Part shown: positions 19,801 to 26,740 of the stretch, piece by piece | Layout of the letters: the number at the start of each line of letters is the position of its first letter | Numbering within the stretch: the first letter of the stretch is position 1 | Assembly (NCBI GenBank): GCA_000985875.1 | Contig: CCRI01000018.1 | Coordinates: forward strand, 62,001-126,000 | Reading direction: 5' to 3' | DNA length: 64,000 nucleotides | Origin: Neorhizobium galegae bv. officinalis | GTDB taxonomy: Bacteria > Pseudomonadota > Alphaproteobacteria > Rhizobiales > Rhizobiaceae | Translations under genes and position numbers: made by a program | Notes under the pieces: generated by a model | What the model saw: only the letters and a program-made list of their open reading frames with translations | What the model was told of the DNA's origin: nothing | Database searches by the model: none

Positions 19801-20150
19801 TATCCTTCAACTTTCCCGGCTCCGCTATCAACACCATCGCCACCAAGGCCTAAGAACGAATGCCAGACCTCACTGTGAGGATCGTTATGCAGCCGGAAGT
19901 GTCCGATCTCGTGCCCAATCACCACGCGTTCGTCGACCGGGTCCTGGCCTGGCGAGATGTTGACGATGCAGGACAAACGGTCGAGCGAACCCAGTGTGCC
20001 CGCTCCCAGATCAATATAGCGCTTTTCCAGATCATCGTTCTCGAGCGCTGCGGCAATGATCGCCGTCGCTCGCCTATCGCCGGCGGACCTAACAAGCGCT
20101 TGCTGGTGACATTCCCGTGCCTTTCGCCTTACGTTGCTCCAGTTGTCCAT
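16809..20150 (-). CDS. ImmA/IrrE metallopeptidase fused to UvrD/Rep helicase with Cas4-like Fe-S nuclease fold
   Basis: This 1113-aa protein joins three modules. Residues 1-180 form an ImmA/IrrE-type zinc peptidase: VIGHEIGHFRLH with HEIGH at 80-84, then EQQADIFAGELLCP (about 124-137) as the third-ligand segment. Residues 190-860 are a superfamily 1A helicase: Walker A AGPGTGKT (212-219), Walker B VDEYQDVN, and IHGSKGLEFEAV. The C-terminus looks like a PD-(D/E)xK nuclease of the Cas4/AddB type with Cys895 and CPNCPYYFRC (1102, 1105, 1111) as an Fe-S set, His920 and Asp1008. The usual acidic-x-Lys pair reads as QRLRTG, so cleavage activity is doubtful. ImmA/IrrE enzymes typically cut a partner HTH repressor, and one is encoded three bases upstream. 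Confidence 0.85.
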   Translation of the reverse strand: MDNWSNVRRKARECHQQALVRSAGDRRATAIIAAALENDDLEKRYIDLGAGTLGSLDRLSCIVNISPGQDPVDERVVIGHEIGHFRLHNDPHSEVWHSFLGLGGDGVDSGAGKVEGYSPREKKEQQADIFAGELLCPTDWLRGQYLSGKGVSEVAEELQLPFNLVMNQMIRALMLPPLPAAALPTAPGPRIELDESQRIAATWHEGPLLVDAGPGTGKTRTLIHRIEHLLGQGLNSGEFLALTFSNKAAEEMRERLSAMDSNASIEMWVGTFHAFGLELIMKWPAQLRRTTNVQVLDQAASLALLEDNLERLPLRYYQNLYEPAYELVNVLKVISRCKDELITPEQLETAATVDRRAARTDEDIEKAEKSLEIAAIYRIYEECLVERDAVDFGDCVGLAISLIRDNSDVRTYISGFTQVLVDEYQDVNFASAEMLRAIRETGANLWVVADGRQSIYRFRGAEPSNVARFVSDFGGTRRALANNYRSLAPVVRAFETFSASMGRGGGLSGTWSVQRGVSPGQRPDDVSLTVAPTVAAEAAAIRDKIFDLKSRGVDFSNQVILARSHLTLARITGVLESLGVPLLYLGDLFEREEIRDLLSLLALDAEHGAVGLPRVAAMLDYGVSEEDSLRLVGWAKENSLTIFEALRRAGEVAGITDPAAAGLVKLGSELAGLEKASPWMMLTRWLIDRSSYLRPLLSSSNSSAQQKLVAIYQLLKVCSEFNSQRDRSRKKFLAHIRRIEALNEDTAYRAISSEATDMDAVRVMTIHGSKGLEFEAVHLPGLATGYMPGNWRGVRYTPPTSLQRLAMDRDGHAAEEECLFFVALSRARDHLSLTRAERYKTRGSGESSFLAPLRQRIVVGRGSDFSQIENKSSASRTGHWADVYPVSDLDVYLQCGRRYRYQIVDALRGGKDESPYVAFHRCVYQTANWIEEQVRSGQPVSGDVAVERLESVWAASGPVTHGFAGFYLNTAREMVSRMASIVTAEPGIAERPEWSVPISGRRITVVPDRVVKSGNTVRVQRLRTGKKTKSEPEKPIYSILRRGAELENPGKRIEVETLYLSTGDRVPVPTDSAGKALNDYQKAISQIEAGDFGVENADRRHCPNCPYYFRCTG

Positions 20151-20152
20151 CG

Positions 20153-20776
20153 TCAGTCTTCTCCGAGCCAGAATTTCTTTCGCTCAGGAGACATATTGCT
20201 GCCGGCGATCACGACTTCGTAGCTCCTTTTAGGGATAACAGGAGGCGCAGCTGATTTGGCATGCTGAAGTTTGGGATGCTGAACCGCATAAAGGCACGCT
20301 CGATCGAACTCCCGTTTCGAAATTTCCAGAAAGAGAACAAGAGCGCTGACAAGTCTGGGGCCAATCGGCGGCAACATCCAGCCGTTGAAAAGATCGGCAA
20401 GCACGTCGCGCCCGATCTCGAGTTCCTTGGCGGCCCTAGGAATCGTCGTGCCGCGGGCCGCCAGTATTTCATGAAATCCGAGGGTAGCCTCCGTCTCCGA
20501 AACCTCTGTCTTGGATTTGCTCTTGAAAAGCGCATTCAGGACCCGGCTGCGCGCACGCGCCATCATGACATCGCTAATCGTGTCGTCGGCCTGCTCGCCC
20601 ATTGAATCAGCCGCATCCCAATCACGGCTGATCGCAGCATGTTTGCGGATGTCCTCCGCAAACTGCGGGTATCGTTCAGTCCACTCGATTATGTCCTCGC
20701 CAGTCGGGCGCGGACATGCAACGTGGAACTGGTAAAGCGCACGGTCTCGTTCGTTATGTGTTAGTGATTTGCTCAT
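20153..20776 (-). CDS. HTH protein, possible ImmA-cleaved regulator
   Basis: This is a 207-aa protein. Residues 103-160 (ILAARGTTIPRAAKELEIGR, then DVLADLFNGWMLPPIGPRL) read as an XRE-like helix-turn-helix. The N-terminal part contains EDIIEWTERYPQFAEDIRKH, a helical segment also seen in sensor proteins. The ATG at 20776 overlaps the preceding stop as ATGA; an upstream in-frame start at 20857 lies inside that gene. The next gene encodes an ImmA/IrrE domain, and such peptidases are commonly paired with an HTH repressor they cut, so this is the obvious candidate substrate. The pairing is inference. I do not recognise a named family. Confidence 0.6.
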   Translation of the reverse strand: MSKSLTHNERDRALYQFHVACPRPTGEDIIEWTERYPQFAEDIRKHAAISRDWDAADSMGEQADDTISDVMMARARSRVLNALFKSKSKTEVSETEATLGFHEILAARGTTIPRAAKELEIGRDVLADLFNGWMLPPIGPRLVSALVLFLEISKREFDRACLYAVQHPKLQHAKSAAPPVIPKRSYEVVIAGSNMSPERKKFWLGED

Positions 20777-21657
20777 CGTCTTCCTCCACCCGAGCTGTTC
20801 TCGAGTAATTTGACCGCATCGTTTTGCGAGAGTTGTCCTTGGATTTCCGAGATCCATTTCCCGACGGTCTTCCTGTCGACGCCAAGCGCCTTGGCTATTG
20901 AGAACTGGCCATCGTTGCGATGTTTCGGAACAAGATCCATGTGGAGCCGGAAGGCGAGCCTTTTCCGCTCGTCCTCTATAGTGGCGAGGATACGTTCAAC
21001 ATCTATCGTCTCCTCAAGAAGTCGTACGCCATTCATCAGATCCGGGTTGCGGGCCGCACCCGATTCAAAAACGTCATCATCTTCATGAATCGGCTCCGCG
21101 CGACAATCGGCAGGAAAGCTCGAGTCACGGCCGTCCAGTTCATTCGTGGTGAGGCTCGCGTCGTCGCTGTCCGCGGAAGGCAAGACGTCTTTCCGGTCGT
21201 CCGGTTCGGGAGGATCAGCGCGTTTGTCGGGACCCGGGTCGATGTCTGCAGTCTTTCCTTCGCCCTCTCCCGGAGTACGGGCGAGCCGGTCCTCTTTGGC
21301 GATCGCGTCCTTAATTCGAAAACTGACCCTCGCAGAGAAGGCCTCAGTCAGAGCCTCGCCATCAGCGGACTGGGGATCCAGTAAGGCATCAATCATTTCC
21401 TCGTGGACCCGCTCGATTATATCCCATCCGCTGTTACGATGATTGTAGCCGACCCGCTTGCGGAGCATCCCCATCAGCGCTTCCGAGATGCGGTTTGCCA
21501 GTGGTTCGCGGACACGCTTGTCCGCGGCAGGGCCGAGAGTCCGCACCGCGGCCGCTAAATGCTCGAGTTTGTGTTGTCGAAGGGAGCCGTTGCGGACCAC
21601 CTCGCGCCAGCCTTCGAGGTCATCGGATGACGGAGAAGGGTCGTCTCTTACATTCAT
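20773..21657 (-). CDS. Sigma-70-like regulator
   Basis: This 294-aa protein has a sigma-like layout. Residues 45-125 (ALMGMLRKRVGYNHRNSGWD, then a helix containing FRIKDAIAKED) resemble region 2. Residues 125-220 are an acidic Asp/Pro/Glu-rich linker. Residues 225-285 (FSIAKALGVDRKTVGKWISE) form a region-4-like helix-turn-helix. GGAG lies nine bases before ATG 21657. It is the first gene of the operon and could set its transcription, or be a phage-signal-responsive switch with the HTH protein downstream. The assignment is structural reading only. An alternative is a general HTH DNA-binding protein with a disordered middle. Confidence 0.55.
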   Translation of the reverse strand: MNVRDDPSPSSDDLEGWREVVRNGSLRQHKLEHLAAAVRTLGPAADKRVREPLANRISEALMGMLRKRVGYNHRNSGWDIIERVHEEMIDALLDPQSADGEALTEAFSARVSFRIKDAIAKEDRLARTPGEGEGKTADIDPGPDKRADPPEPDDRKDVLPSADSDDASLTTNELDGRDSSFPADCRAEPIHEDDDVFESGAARNPDLMNGVRLLEETIDVERILATIEDERKRLAFRLHMDLVPKHRNDGQFSIAKALGVDRKTVGKWISEIQGQLSQNDAVKLLENSSGGGRR

Positions 21658-21833
21658 TTTCTTTGTCTCCGGCGCCGTTAAACATTCTCCCTGGAAGACA
21701 GCGATGCGAACGCGAAAAAGTGGGAACTGATTTTGGAGAAATTTTTGTCAGCTCAGGAAATACCTTGCAAGCACCTGCTCTTCCCGCTCCGTTTCTTTTG
21801 TACGCCGTTCACAGAGGCAATAGACCGGAATCG

Positions 21834-22010
21834 CTAGATGACGCCCCACGCTCGAAACCTCCCCTGCCTGCAATCTCCCTGAGCCCCAACTCCAAAACAA
21901 ACCGCCGCGCCGCCTGCGGCGTGACGTCGAGCGTCTTGGCCACCATTCCTGCGGACACTAGCGGCTTTGCCATGACGAGTAATTGCAGTTAGGGGCTGTG
22001 CACGCTCCCG
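21834..22010 (-). pseudogene. C-terminal remnant of a DUF1612/RHE_PE00001-type HTH protein
   Basis: In this 507-bp gap without an intact gene, the minus strand encodes MAKPLVSAGMVAKTLDVTPQ (from about 21973), then AARRFVLELGLREIAGRG, and after a one-base frameshift RFRAWGVI-stop. That is the usual end of the plasmid-borne DUF1612 HTH family that accompanies DUF1403 and ScpB-like genes in rhizobia. The upstream frame is closed by stops, so the N-terminal part is lost. The rest of the gap (21658-21833 and 22011-22163) holds nothing I can name. Confidence 0.6.
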
Positions 22011-22163
22011 GCGCTGTGATCTCAAGCGTAAATCGCGGCCGGCGCAATCTCCGCAAGACAACGCCATCGGTAGACCTGTTCATAGACGCACTTCAGCAAT
22101 GCAGTTTCAAGGCATTTTCGGAGGTGCTTCGCCAAAACATGGCCGGGTTGAAGTGAGCTGCCC

Positions 22164-22850
22164 CTATTCTTCGTCGCTCTCCGCCTCGACGGAAAGCTGC
22201 TCATTCTGCACGATCTGCCGGCTGAGCAGTCCCGCATCCTCAAGCGCTTCGATGTTCGGCAGGTCACGCAGCGTCTCCATGCCGAAGGCGGAAAGAAAGT
22301 GTGGCGTCGTCACATAGGTATAGGGTGCTCCCGGCGTCGGGCTTCGCGGACCCGACCCAATGAAACCCGCGCCGCGCAGATTGCCGATGACGTCACGGCT
22401 CACTTCCTTGCCAAAAATTTTCGACAGCTCTCCGCGCGTCACCGGCTGGAAATATCCCACCGCCATCAGCACCATCGCCTCGAACTCCGACAGTGCCGCC
22501 GCCCCTCCCCTTGCCGGCGCCGAGGACGCCCGGATCGTCTCGGCAAACCGCGGTCGGGTCCGATGCTGCCAGCCGCCTGCGACCGAAACCAGCTCGTAAG
22601 GCCGGGAACTAAGTTCCTCGCGCAAATCGTCGATGAGCAGGTCGATGCTGCAATCTCTTCCCACCACCCGCGCCAGCGCCTCGCGACTGACCGGCTCGGC
22701 CGAGGCAAAGATCACCGCCTCGATCCGCATCATCCATTCCCGCCAGCGCAACTCTGCCGGCAGATCGTCCAACTCACAATCAAACATACCTTCGCCTGCG
22801 GCGTTCGCTTTCCGGCGCGTTTTGGCTGAACTTGCTCCCACCATCGTCAC
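22164..22850 (-). CDS. ScpB-like winged-helix protein
   Basis: This is a 228-aa protein with two winged-helix domains, EAVIFASAEPVSREALARVV (residues 43-62, the hallmark ScpB opening) and ALSEFEAMVLMAVGYFQPVT (about 118-137), followed by RGELSKIFGKEVSRDVIGNL. ScpB is the kleisin partner of SMC condensin. In rhizobial plasmids such copies travel with DUF1403 and an integrase and lack scpA or smc, as here, so a role in chromosome condensation is not proved. It overlaps the DUF1403 gene by four bases, which indicates an operon. The start ATG at 22850 could instead be MVGAS, two codons later. Confidence 0.8.
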   Translation of the reverse strand: MTMVGASSAKTRRKANAAGEGMFDCELDDLPAELRWREWMMRIEAVIFASAEPVSREALARVVGRDCSIDLLIDDLREELSSRPYELVSVAGGWQHRTRPRFAETIRASSAPARGGAAALSEFEAMVLMAVGYFQPVTRGELSKIFGKEVSRDVIGNLRGAGFIGSGPRSPTPGAPYTYVTTPHFLSAFGMETLRDLPNIEALEDAGLLSRQIVQNEQLSVEAESDEE

Positions 22851-23812
22851 AACCCAAAGATCCGGAAGGAGGAACGGCCGGAGAGTTCTCGTGCCGCCTC
22901 AAAACTTTCGAGCCGATCGAACAACCGATTGGCAGCCCAGCGCGACAGGGTGCTGCCCGGCGCCGAGGCCGGTACGGCGTCTTCGGTCAGCAGTCGGCGG
23001 ATCACCGGCTCGGCGCCCTTGGTCCTGACCTTGGGCACGACCGCCAGCAGCCGCGCGGCGCGTCGATCGATCTCAACGGCTGACCGCAGCGCGGCCTCAA
23101 CGCCTTCGACCAGCGCCAGGCAGATCGCTTTCGGATAGGCGGGCTCCCCCGGCCGGACGCGACCGCGACCTCCAATGGTGCGGAACGCCGGGCCAAACCG
23201 CTCGGGCAGCAGCAGCGGCACGGGTTTCGACCAGTTCAGCTTGTGTGCCAGCACGACCTCGGCAAGGCCAAGGGCCAGCACCTCGGCGTCCGGACGAACG
23301 GCAGAGATCGCCGTTATCAGGTCCGCCACCGCGAAGGGTGCTGCTCGCCCGGACTGATTTGCAGAATCGATCATGTCGGGGATCAAGGCAAGGCTGTTGT
23401 CCCAGTTCATCCCCAGCAGCGCGGCAAGCTCCTTAACGTAGGGTGTGGTGACAGTCCCGGATTGACGCGCCAGCATTCGTGTGGCCAGAAACAGCTTGCC
23501 GGCCGGGCCGGGATCGTCGCCCGCCGCGGTCAGCAGGATGGCGTCACGCAACGCGTGTTCGTCCTCGTTGCGGCCTACCATTCTGGCAGCGATGGCAGCG
23601 GATTTTAGCGCGAGGCGATCCCGCCAGCAGCCCAACCACGGCGGGTCTGTTCGGATCAGATCGTCAAGCGATTTCAAGGCTATACCGGCGGCGAAGGCGG
23701 CGTCGGCCTCGGTGATATCGTGCGTTCGCGGCCGCGTCCAGCTTGGGAGGCGGGGCGACGAGATGGGTGTCATTGGTGCGGAAGGAGCAAGCGAATCCAT
23801 ACGATGCAGCAT
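22847..23812 (-). CDS. DUF1403 family protein
   Basis: This 321-aa protein has the DUF1403 pattern I know from rhizobial plasmids: GIALKSLDDLIRTDPPWLGC near residue 47, DRLALKSAAIAARMVGRNED, and the C-terminal LLTEDAVPASAPGSTLSRWA with WAANRLFDRLESFEAARELS. Function is unknown. It is transcribed away from the integrase, with a near-perfect 15-bp-arm palindrome in the 113-bp gap between them, and is followed at once by the ScpB-like gene. Two in-frame ATGs (MLHRMDS) lie at the start, and the second (23800) is also plausible. Confidence 0.8.
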   Translation of the reverse strand: MLHRMDSLAPSAPMTPISSPRLPSWTRPRTHDITEADAAFAAGIALKSLDDLIRTDPPWLGCWRDRLALKSAAIAARMVGRNEDEHALRDAILLTAAGDDPGPAGKLFLATRMLARQSGTVTTPYVKELAALLGMNWDNSLALIPDMIDSANQSGRAAPFAVADLITAISAVRPDAEVLALGLAEVVLAHKLNWSKPVPLLLPERFGPAFRTIGGRGRVRPGEPAYPKAICLALVEGVEAALRSAVEIDRRAARLLAVVPKVRTKGAEPVIRRLLTEDAVPASAPGSTLSRWAANRLFDRLESFEAARELSGRSSFRIFGL

Positions 23813-23874
23813 AAATTAAATGCGCGGTTTTTGCTAGGAATAGCGCGTCCAACCGCACGGCATGTCGCCGTTGT

Positions 23875-23909
23875 AAAACGTCCGATAATATTGCATTATT
23901 GGACGTTTT
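23875..23909. promoter_or_regulatory. Palindrome between DUF1403 and integrase genes
   Basis: The arms AAAACGTCCGATAAT (23875-23889) and ATTATTGGACGTTTT (23895-23909) pair at 14 of 15 positions around a five-base spacer. The site lies between divergent genes, 63 bp from one start and 17 bp from the other, where a regulator could control both. The binding protein is unknown; the ScpB-like or integrase protein is a guess. Confidence 0.6.
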
Positions 23910-23925
23910 GCGCTTTATATAGGGA

Positions 23926-25068
23926 ATGGCCCAAATCATGGAGCAGAACACCAAAAATCACGTCGAGGAAACCTCAGCGCCGCCTCTCAGCACGGCGGCT
24001 GGGGATGATGTTTCCGCGCCGCAGGTGCTGCACGAAAGCCCCCTCCCCTCGCCCACCAAACAGGATCAGACGCCATCCCATCTCGCAGTCCTCGCCGATC
24101 GCGCCCGCAGCTATGTCGAAGCCGCCAGTTCCGCCAATACCCGCAAAGCCTATGCCGCAGACTGGAAGCATTTCGCAGCTTGGTGCCGGCGGTCCAATCT
24201 CACGCCCCTCCCCCCACATCCGCAGACGGTCGGCCTCTATATTACCGCCTGCGCTTCCGGCAGTGCCATCGGCACACCGTCACGCACCAAGGGTAATTCT
24301 GTTTCCACGATCGAACGTCGCCTCTCGTCGTTGTCGTGGAACTATACCCAGCGCGGGCTTACGCTCGATCGCAAGGACCGGCATATTGCCACGGTCATGG
24401 CCGGCATCCGCAACAGTCACGCCCGGCCTCCCATGCAGAAGGAAGCGGTGATGGCCGAGGACATCATCGCGATGATCGAGACGCTGGACCGGGGCACCCT
24501 TCGCGGCATGCGCGATCGCGCCATGTTGCTGATCGGCTATGCCGGCGGTCTGCGCCGTTCCGAGATCGTCAGTCTCGATCTCAAGGCAGACCAGTCCGAA
24601 GATGGACGCGGCTGGATCGAGATCCTCGACAAGGGCATGCTTATTACGCTGCGCGGCAAGACCGGCTGGCGCGAGGTCGAGATCGGCCGCGGTTCATCGG
24701 ACGCCACCTGTCCTATCGTCGCGATCGAGACTTGGATCAAGTTCGCCAAGCTGGCGCATGGCCCCCTCTTTCGCCGCGTGATCGGGCAAGGAAGCGCTGT
24801 TGGGTCTGAGCGGTTGAACGACAAGGAGGTGGCTAGGCTTGTGAAACGCGCGGCAATGGCCGCTGGCATTCGCGGCGATCTCAGCGAGGTCGAGCGCGCC
24901 TTCAAGTTCTCCAGTCATTCGCTTCGCGCTGGCCTTGCCTCCTCTGCCGAAGTCGACGAACGCTATGTCCAAAAACAGCTTGGCCATGCATCCGCCGAAA
25001 TGACCCGACGCTATCAGCGGCGACGCGATCGTTTCCGCATCAATCTGACCAAAGCTGCGGGATTGTGA
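23926..25068 (+). CDS. Tyrosine site-specific recombinase
   Basis: This is a 380-aa phage-type integrase. An N-terminal SAM-like DNA-binding domain (DRARSYVEAASSANTRKAYA, about 52-150) precedes a catalytic domain with the Arg box GGLRRSEIVSLDL (about 211), HSLRAGLAS (H-x-x-R, about 329), and LGHASAEMTRRYQ (His and nucleophile Tyr, about 350-363). All catalytic residues expected of an active enzyme are visible. A second in-frame ATG (MEQNTK) sits at 23938. It lies next to the DUF1403/ScpB module, as in other rhizobial plasmids, and may resolve plasmid multimers or move the module. Confidence 0.88.
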   Translation: MAQIMEQNTKNHVEETSAPPLSTAAGDDVSAPQVLHESPLPSPTKQDQTPSHLAVLADRARSYVEAASSANTRKAYAADWKHFAAWCRRSNLTPLPPHPQTVGLYITACASGSAIGTPSRTKGNSVSTIERRLSSLSWNYTQRGLTLDRKDRHIATVMAGIRNSHARPPMQKEAVMAEDIIAMIETLDRGTLRGMRDRAMLLIGYAGGLRRSEIVSLDLKADQSEDGRGWIEILDKGMLITLRGKTGWREVEIGRGSSDATCPIVAIETWIKFAKLAHGPLFRRVIGQGSAVGSERLNDKEVARLVKRAAMAAGIRGDLSEVERAFKFSSHSLRAGLASSAEVDERYVQKQLGHASAEMTRRYQRRRDRFRINLTKAAGL

Positions 25069-25079
25069 TGCTTTGGCGA

Positions 25080-25358
25080 TCAGTCGGCGGCAGTAGCTCC
25101 GTGAGGGGATCTCCTGACCGGGAACATGTCTTCACCGTAGTGGTGAAGCCGCGTGTGGTGTCGGCGGCATAACCATCGCACCCGCAGAGGCTCGTCGTAT
25201 CGATCATGATGGGCATCAACGGCGTCGACACCGCATACCTCGCAACTTTCCTTGTCGAGGTCACCCGCTTTAACGGCTCGCTGCACAGCAAGATGCGCTT
25301 CGTATTTGCCAGGGTTGGCACGCCGCCAGTTCGCTTGGCGGGTATCAGTTTTGAGCAT
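25080..25358 (-). CDS. Small HNH-like zinc-binding protein
   Basis: This 92-aa protein has CEVCGVDAVDAHH (residues 39-51) and WLCRRHHTRLHH (62-73), a Cys-Cys...His-His...Cys-His pattern typical of small phage-type HNH or zinc-finger proteins. Only twelve bases separate it from the convergent integrase stop. Coherent protein-like sequence continues upstream of the ATG in the same frame, so a non-ATG start further out is possible. Nuclease activity is not assured, because a full HNH Asn is not obvious. Confidence 0.5.
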   Translation of the reverse strand: MLKTDTRQANWRRANPGKYEAHLAVQRAVKAGDLDKESCEVCGVDAVDAHHDRYDEPLRVRWLCRRHHTRLHHYGEDMFPVRRSPHGATAAD

Positions 25359-25492
25359 TTCTGCAATCGCCCTATTTTTATCTTCGCCGAGAAGCCGATA
25401 ATACCATGATACAAGGCATTCCCAAATCGAGTGAGTTGGCGATGAATCAAATGCGCATGTCTTCCAGATAAGCGCAGTTTTTCGGCCCGCTG

Positions 25493-25897
25493 CTAGGCTG
25501 AAAGTCCATTCGCATGGACAAAACAGAGCTTGTTTCCCTCAGGGTCGCGGCAATAAGCAGCGTAAAAGTCTTCCGCGTACTTGGTCCTAACACCCGGCGC
25601 TCCCTCATCATGGGCACCTTTTTGCATCGCCATGGTTCAAGCGCGGTCCATAGCCTCCCGCGAAGGTGCAGCAAAACTGATCTGGACGCCGTTGCCCCAT
25701 GTTGCCGGCAAACCATTGATCGGGCGACCGATGGCGAACTGCGGCCAACGCCTGTTCTCCTTACGCCAAATGACACCAGCGTCATCGACGTCGTCTAATT
25801 CGACAGCACGCCCAAGATCGAGAGGAGCCAAAATAGCGTCATAAAACGCGACCATCCTCTCAAGGTCGCGAGCGCCGATCATGATGTGACTGAACAT
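25493..25897 (-). pseudogene. VOC/glyoxalase-family gene broken by one in-frame stop
   Basis: The frame reads MFSHIMIGARDLERMVAFYD and continues through ISFAAPSREAMDRA, then a TGA at 25637-25639, and resumes in the same frame with TMAMQKGAHDEGAPGV, AEDFYAAYCRDPEGNKLCFV and a TAG at 25493. Together this is a normal 134-codon vicinal oxygen chelate protein. The stop stands where related proteins usually have Trp, so TGG to TGA is the likely single change. It is therefore a very recent pseudogene, or the base call is wrong. Its substrate is unknown. Confidence 0.75.
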
Positions 25898-26036
25898 GTG
25901 GCCTTTGGTATCTAGGTATGAGGTGCAACTTACGATCCGATGATCGCAGGAAAGGATCTACATCCCCTCCCCTATCGATCCGGACAACTTCATGCCTCTC
26001 ATTCCGAAACCGCGCCTGGTATACCATTCGCTGGAT

Positions 26037-26615
26037 TTACGCGCGACTGAGGAAGTCCTCCGTCGACGAGATTTCCAATTGCACCGAGAAGCGATCACCG
26101 AGCAATTCCAGCGAGGCGTCATGAGTGTCATCAGCGCCGCTGCAGACGGCGTCCTTGAGCAGGATGACACGATAACCCAAATCTATGGCGCCGAGGGCTG
26201 CTGCCAGAACGCATACGTCAGTCTCCCCGCCTGAGATTGCGACAGTCTCTACCCCCTCCCCCGCCAGCACACGGTGAAGTTCGCCCGTGGTCCAGGGCGA
26301 ATAGGTCATCTTGTCAAAGATCCTCGCCGGCGGAACCAACACCTTCAGCGACGGGACGAGATAGACCATCTCCGGTCCGAGCTGATCGAGGGTCATCGTG
26401 TCCCACTTTTCATAATAGCTCCGCCACATGCCGTGCATGTCCTCAGCCCGCTTCGGCGGCACGAAGCGCGTAAAAACCGTCCTATGCGCATGGCGCTTTG
26501 CGATTTCCTCGATTTGGGGCGAGACCTCTTGCATCCAGGGCACATGCCACGGCGTGTCTTCCGCGAACATGCGCTGCATATCGATACACAAATGGATCCA
26601 CTTATCGTCGTTCAT
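26037..26615 (-). CDS. Isochorismatase-family cysteine hydrolase
   Basis: This 192-aa hydrolase has the family triad in view: Asp in CIDMQRMFAED (residue about 12), Lys in FDKMTYSPW (about 103), and Cys in GGETDVCVLAAALGAID (about 135). The zinc-binding DxHP motif of true nicotinamidases is not present, so the substrate is open. ATG 26615 is preceded by a GGAGGACG ribosome site, and an upstream ATG at 26666 lacks one. It lies 125 bp downstream of nadE on the same strand, which makes a link to NAD or amide metabolism possible but unproved. Confidence 0.8.
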   Translation of the reverse strand: MNDDKWIHLCIDMQRMFAEDTPWHVPWMQEVSPQIEEIAKRHAHRTVFTRFVPPKRAEDMHGMWRSYYEKWDTMTLDQLGPEMVYLVPSLKVLVPPARIFDKMTYSPWTTGELHRVLAGEGVETVAISGGETDVCVLAAALGAIDLGYRVILLKDAVCSGADDTHDASLELLGDRFSVQLEISSTEDFLSRA

Positions 26616-26740
26616 TGCGTCCTCCGTCCGCCACAAACCTGCATTGAAAGCCCTGGTTCCTTCCAAATCAGCTCAGTCGATCTGCCCGCTTGATATTCGG
26701 CGGCCGACTGAGGGTCGTGGAGTGGCCACCTCCACCCGGT

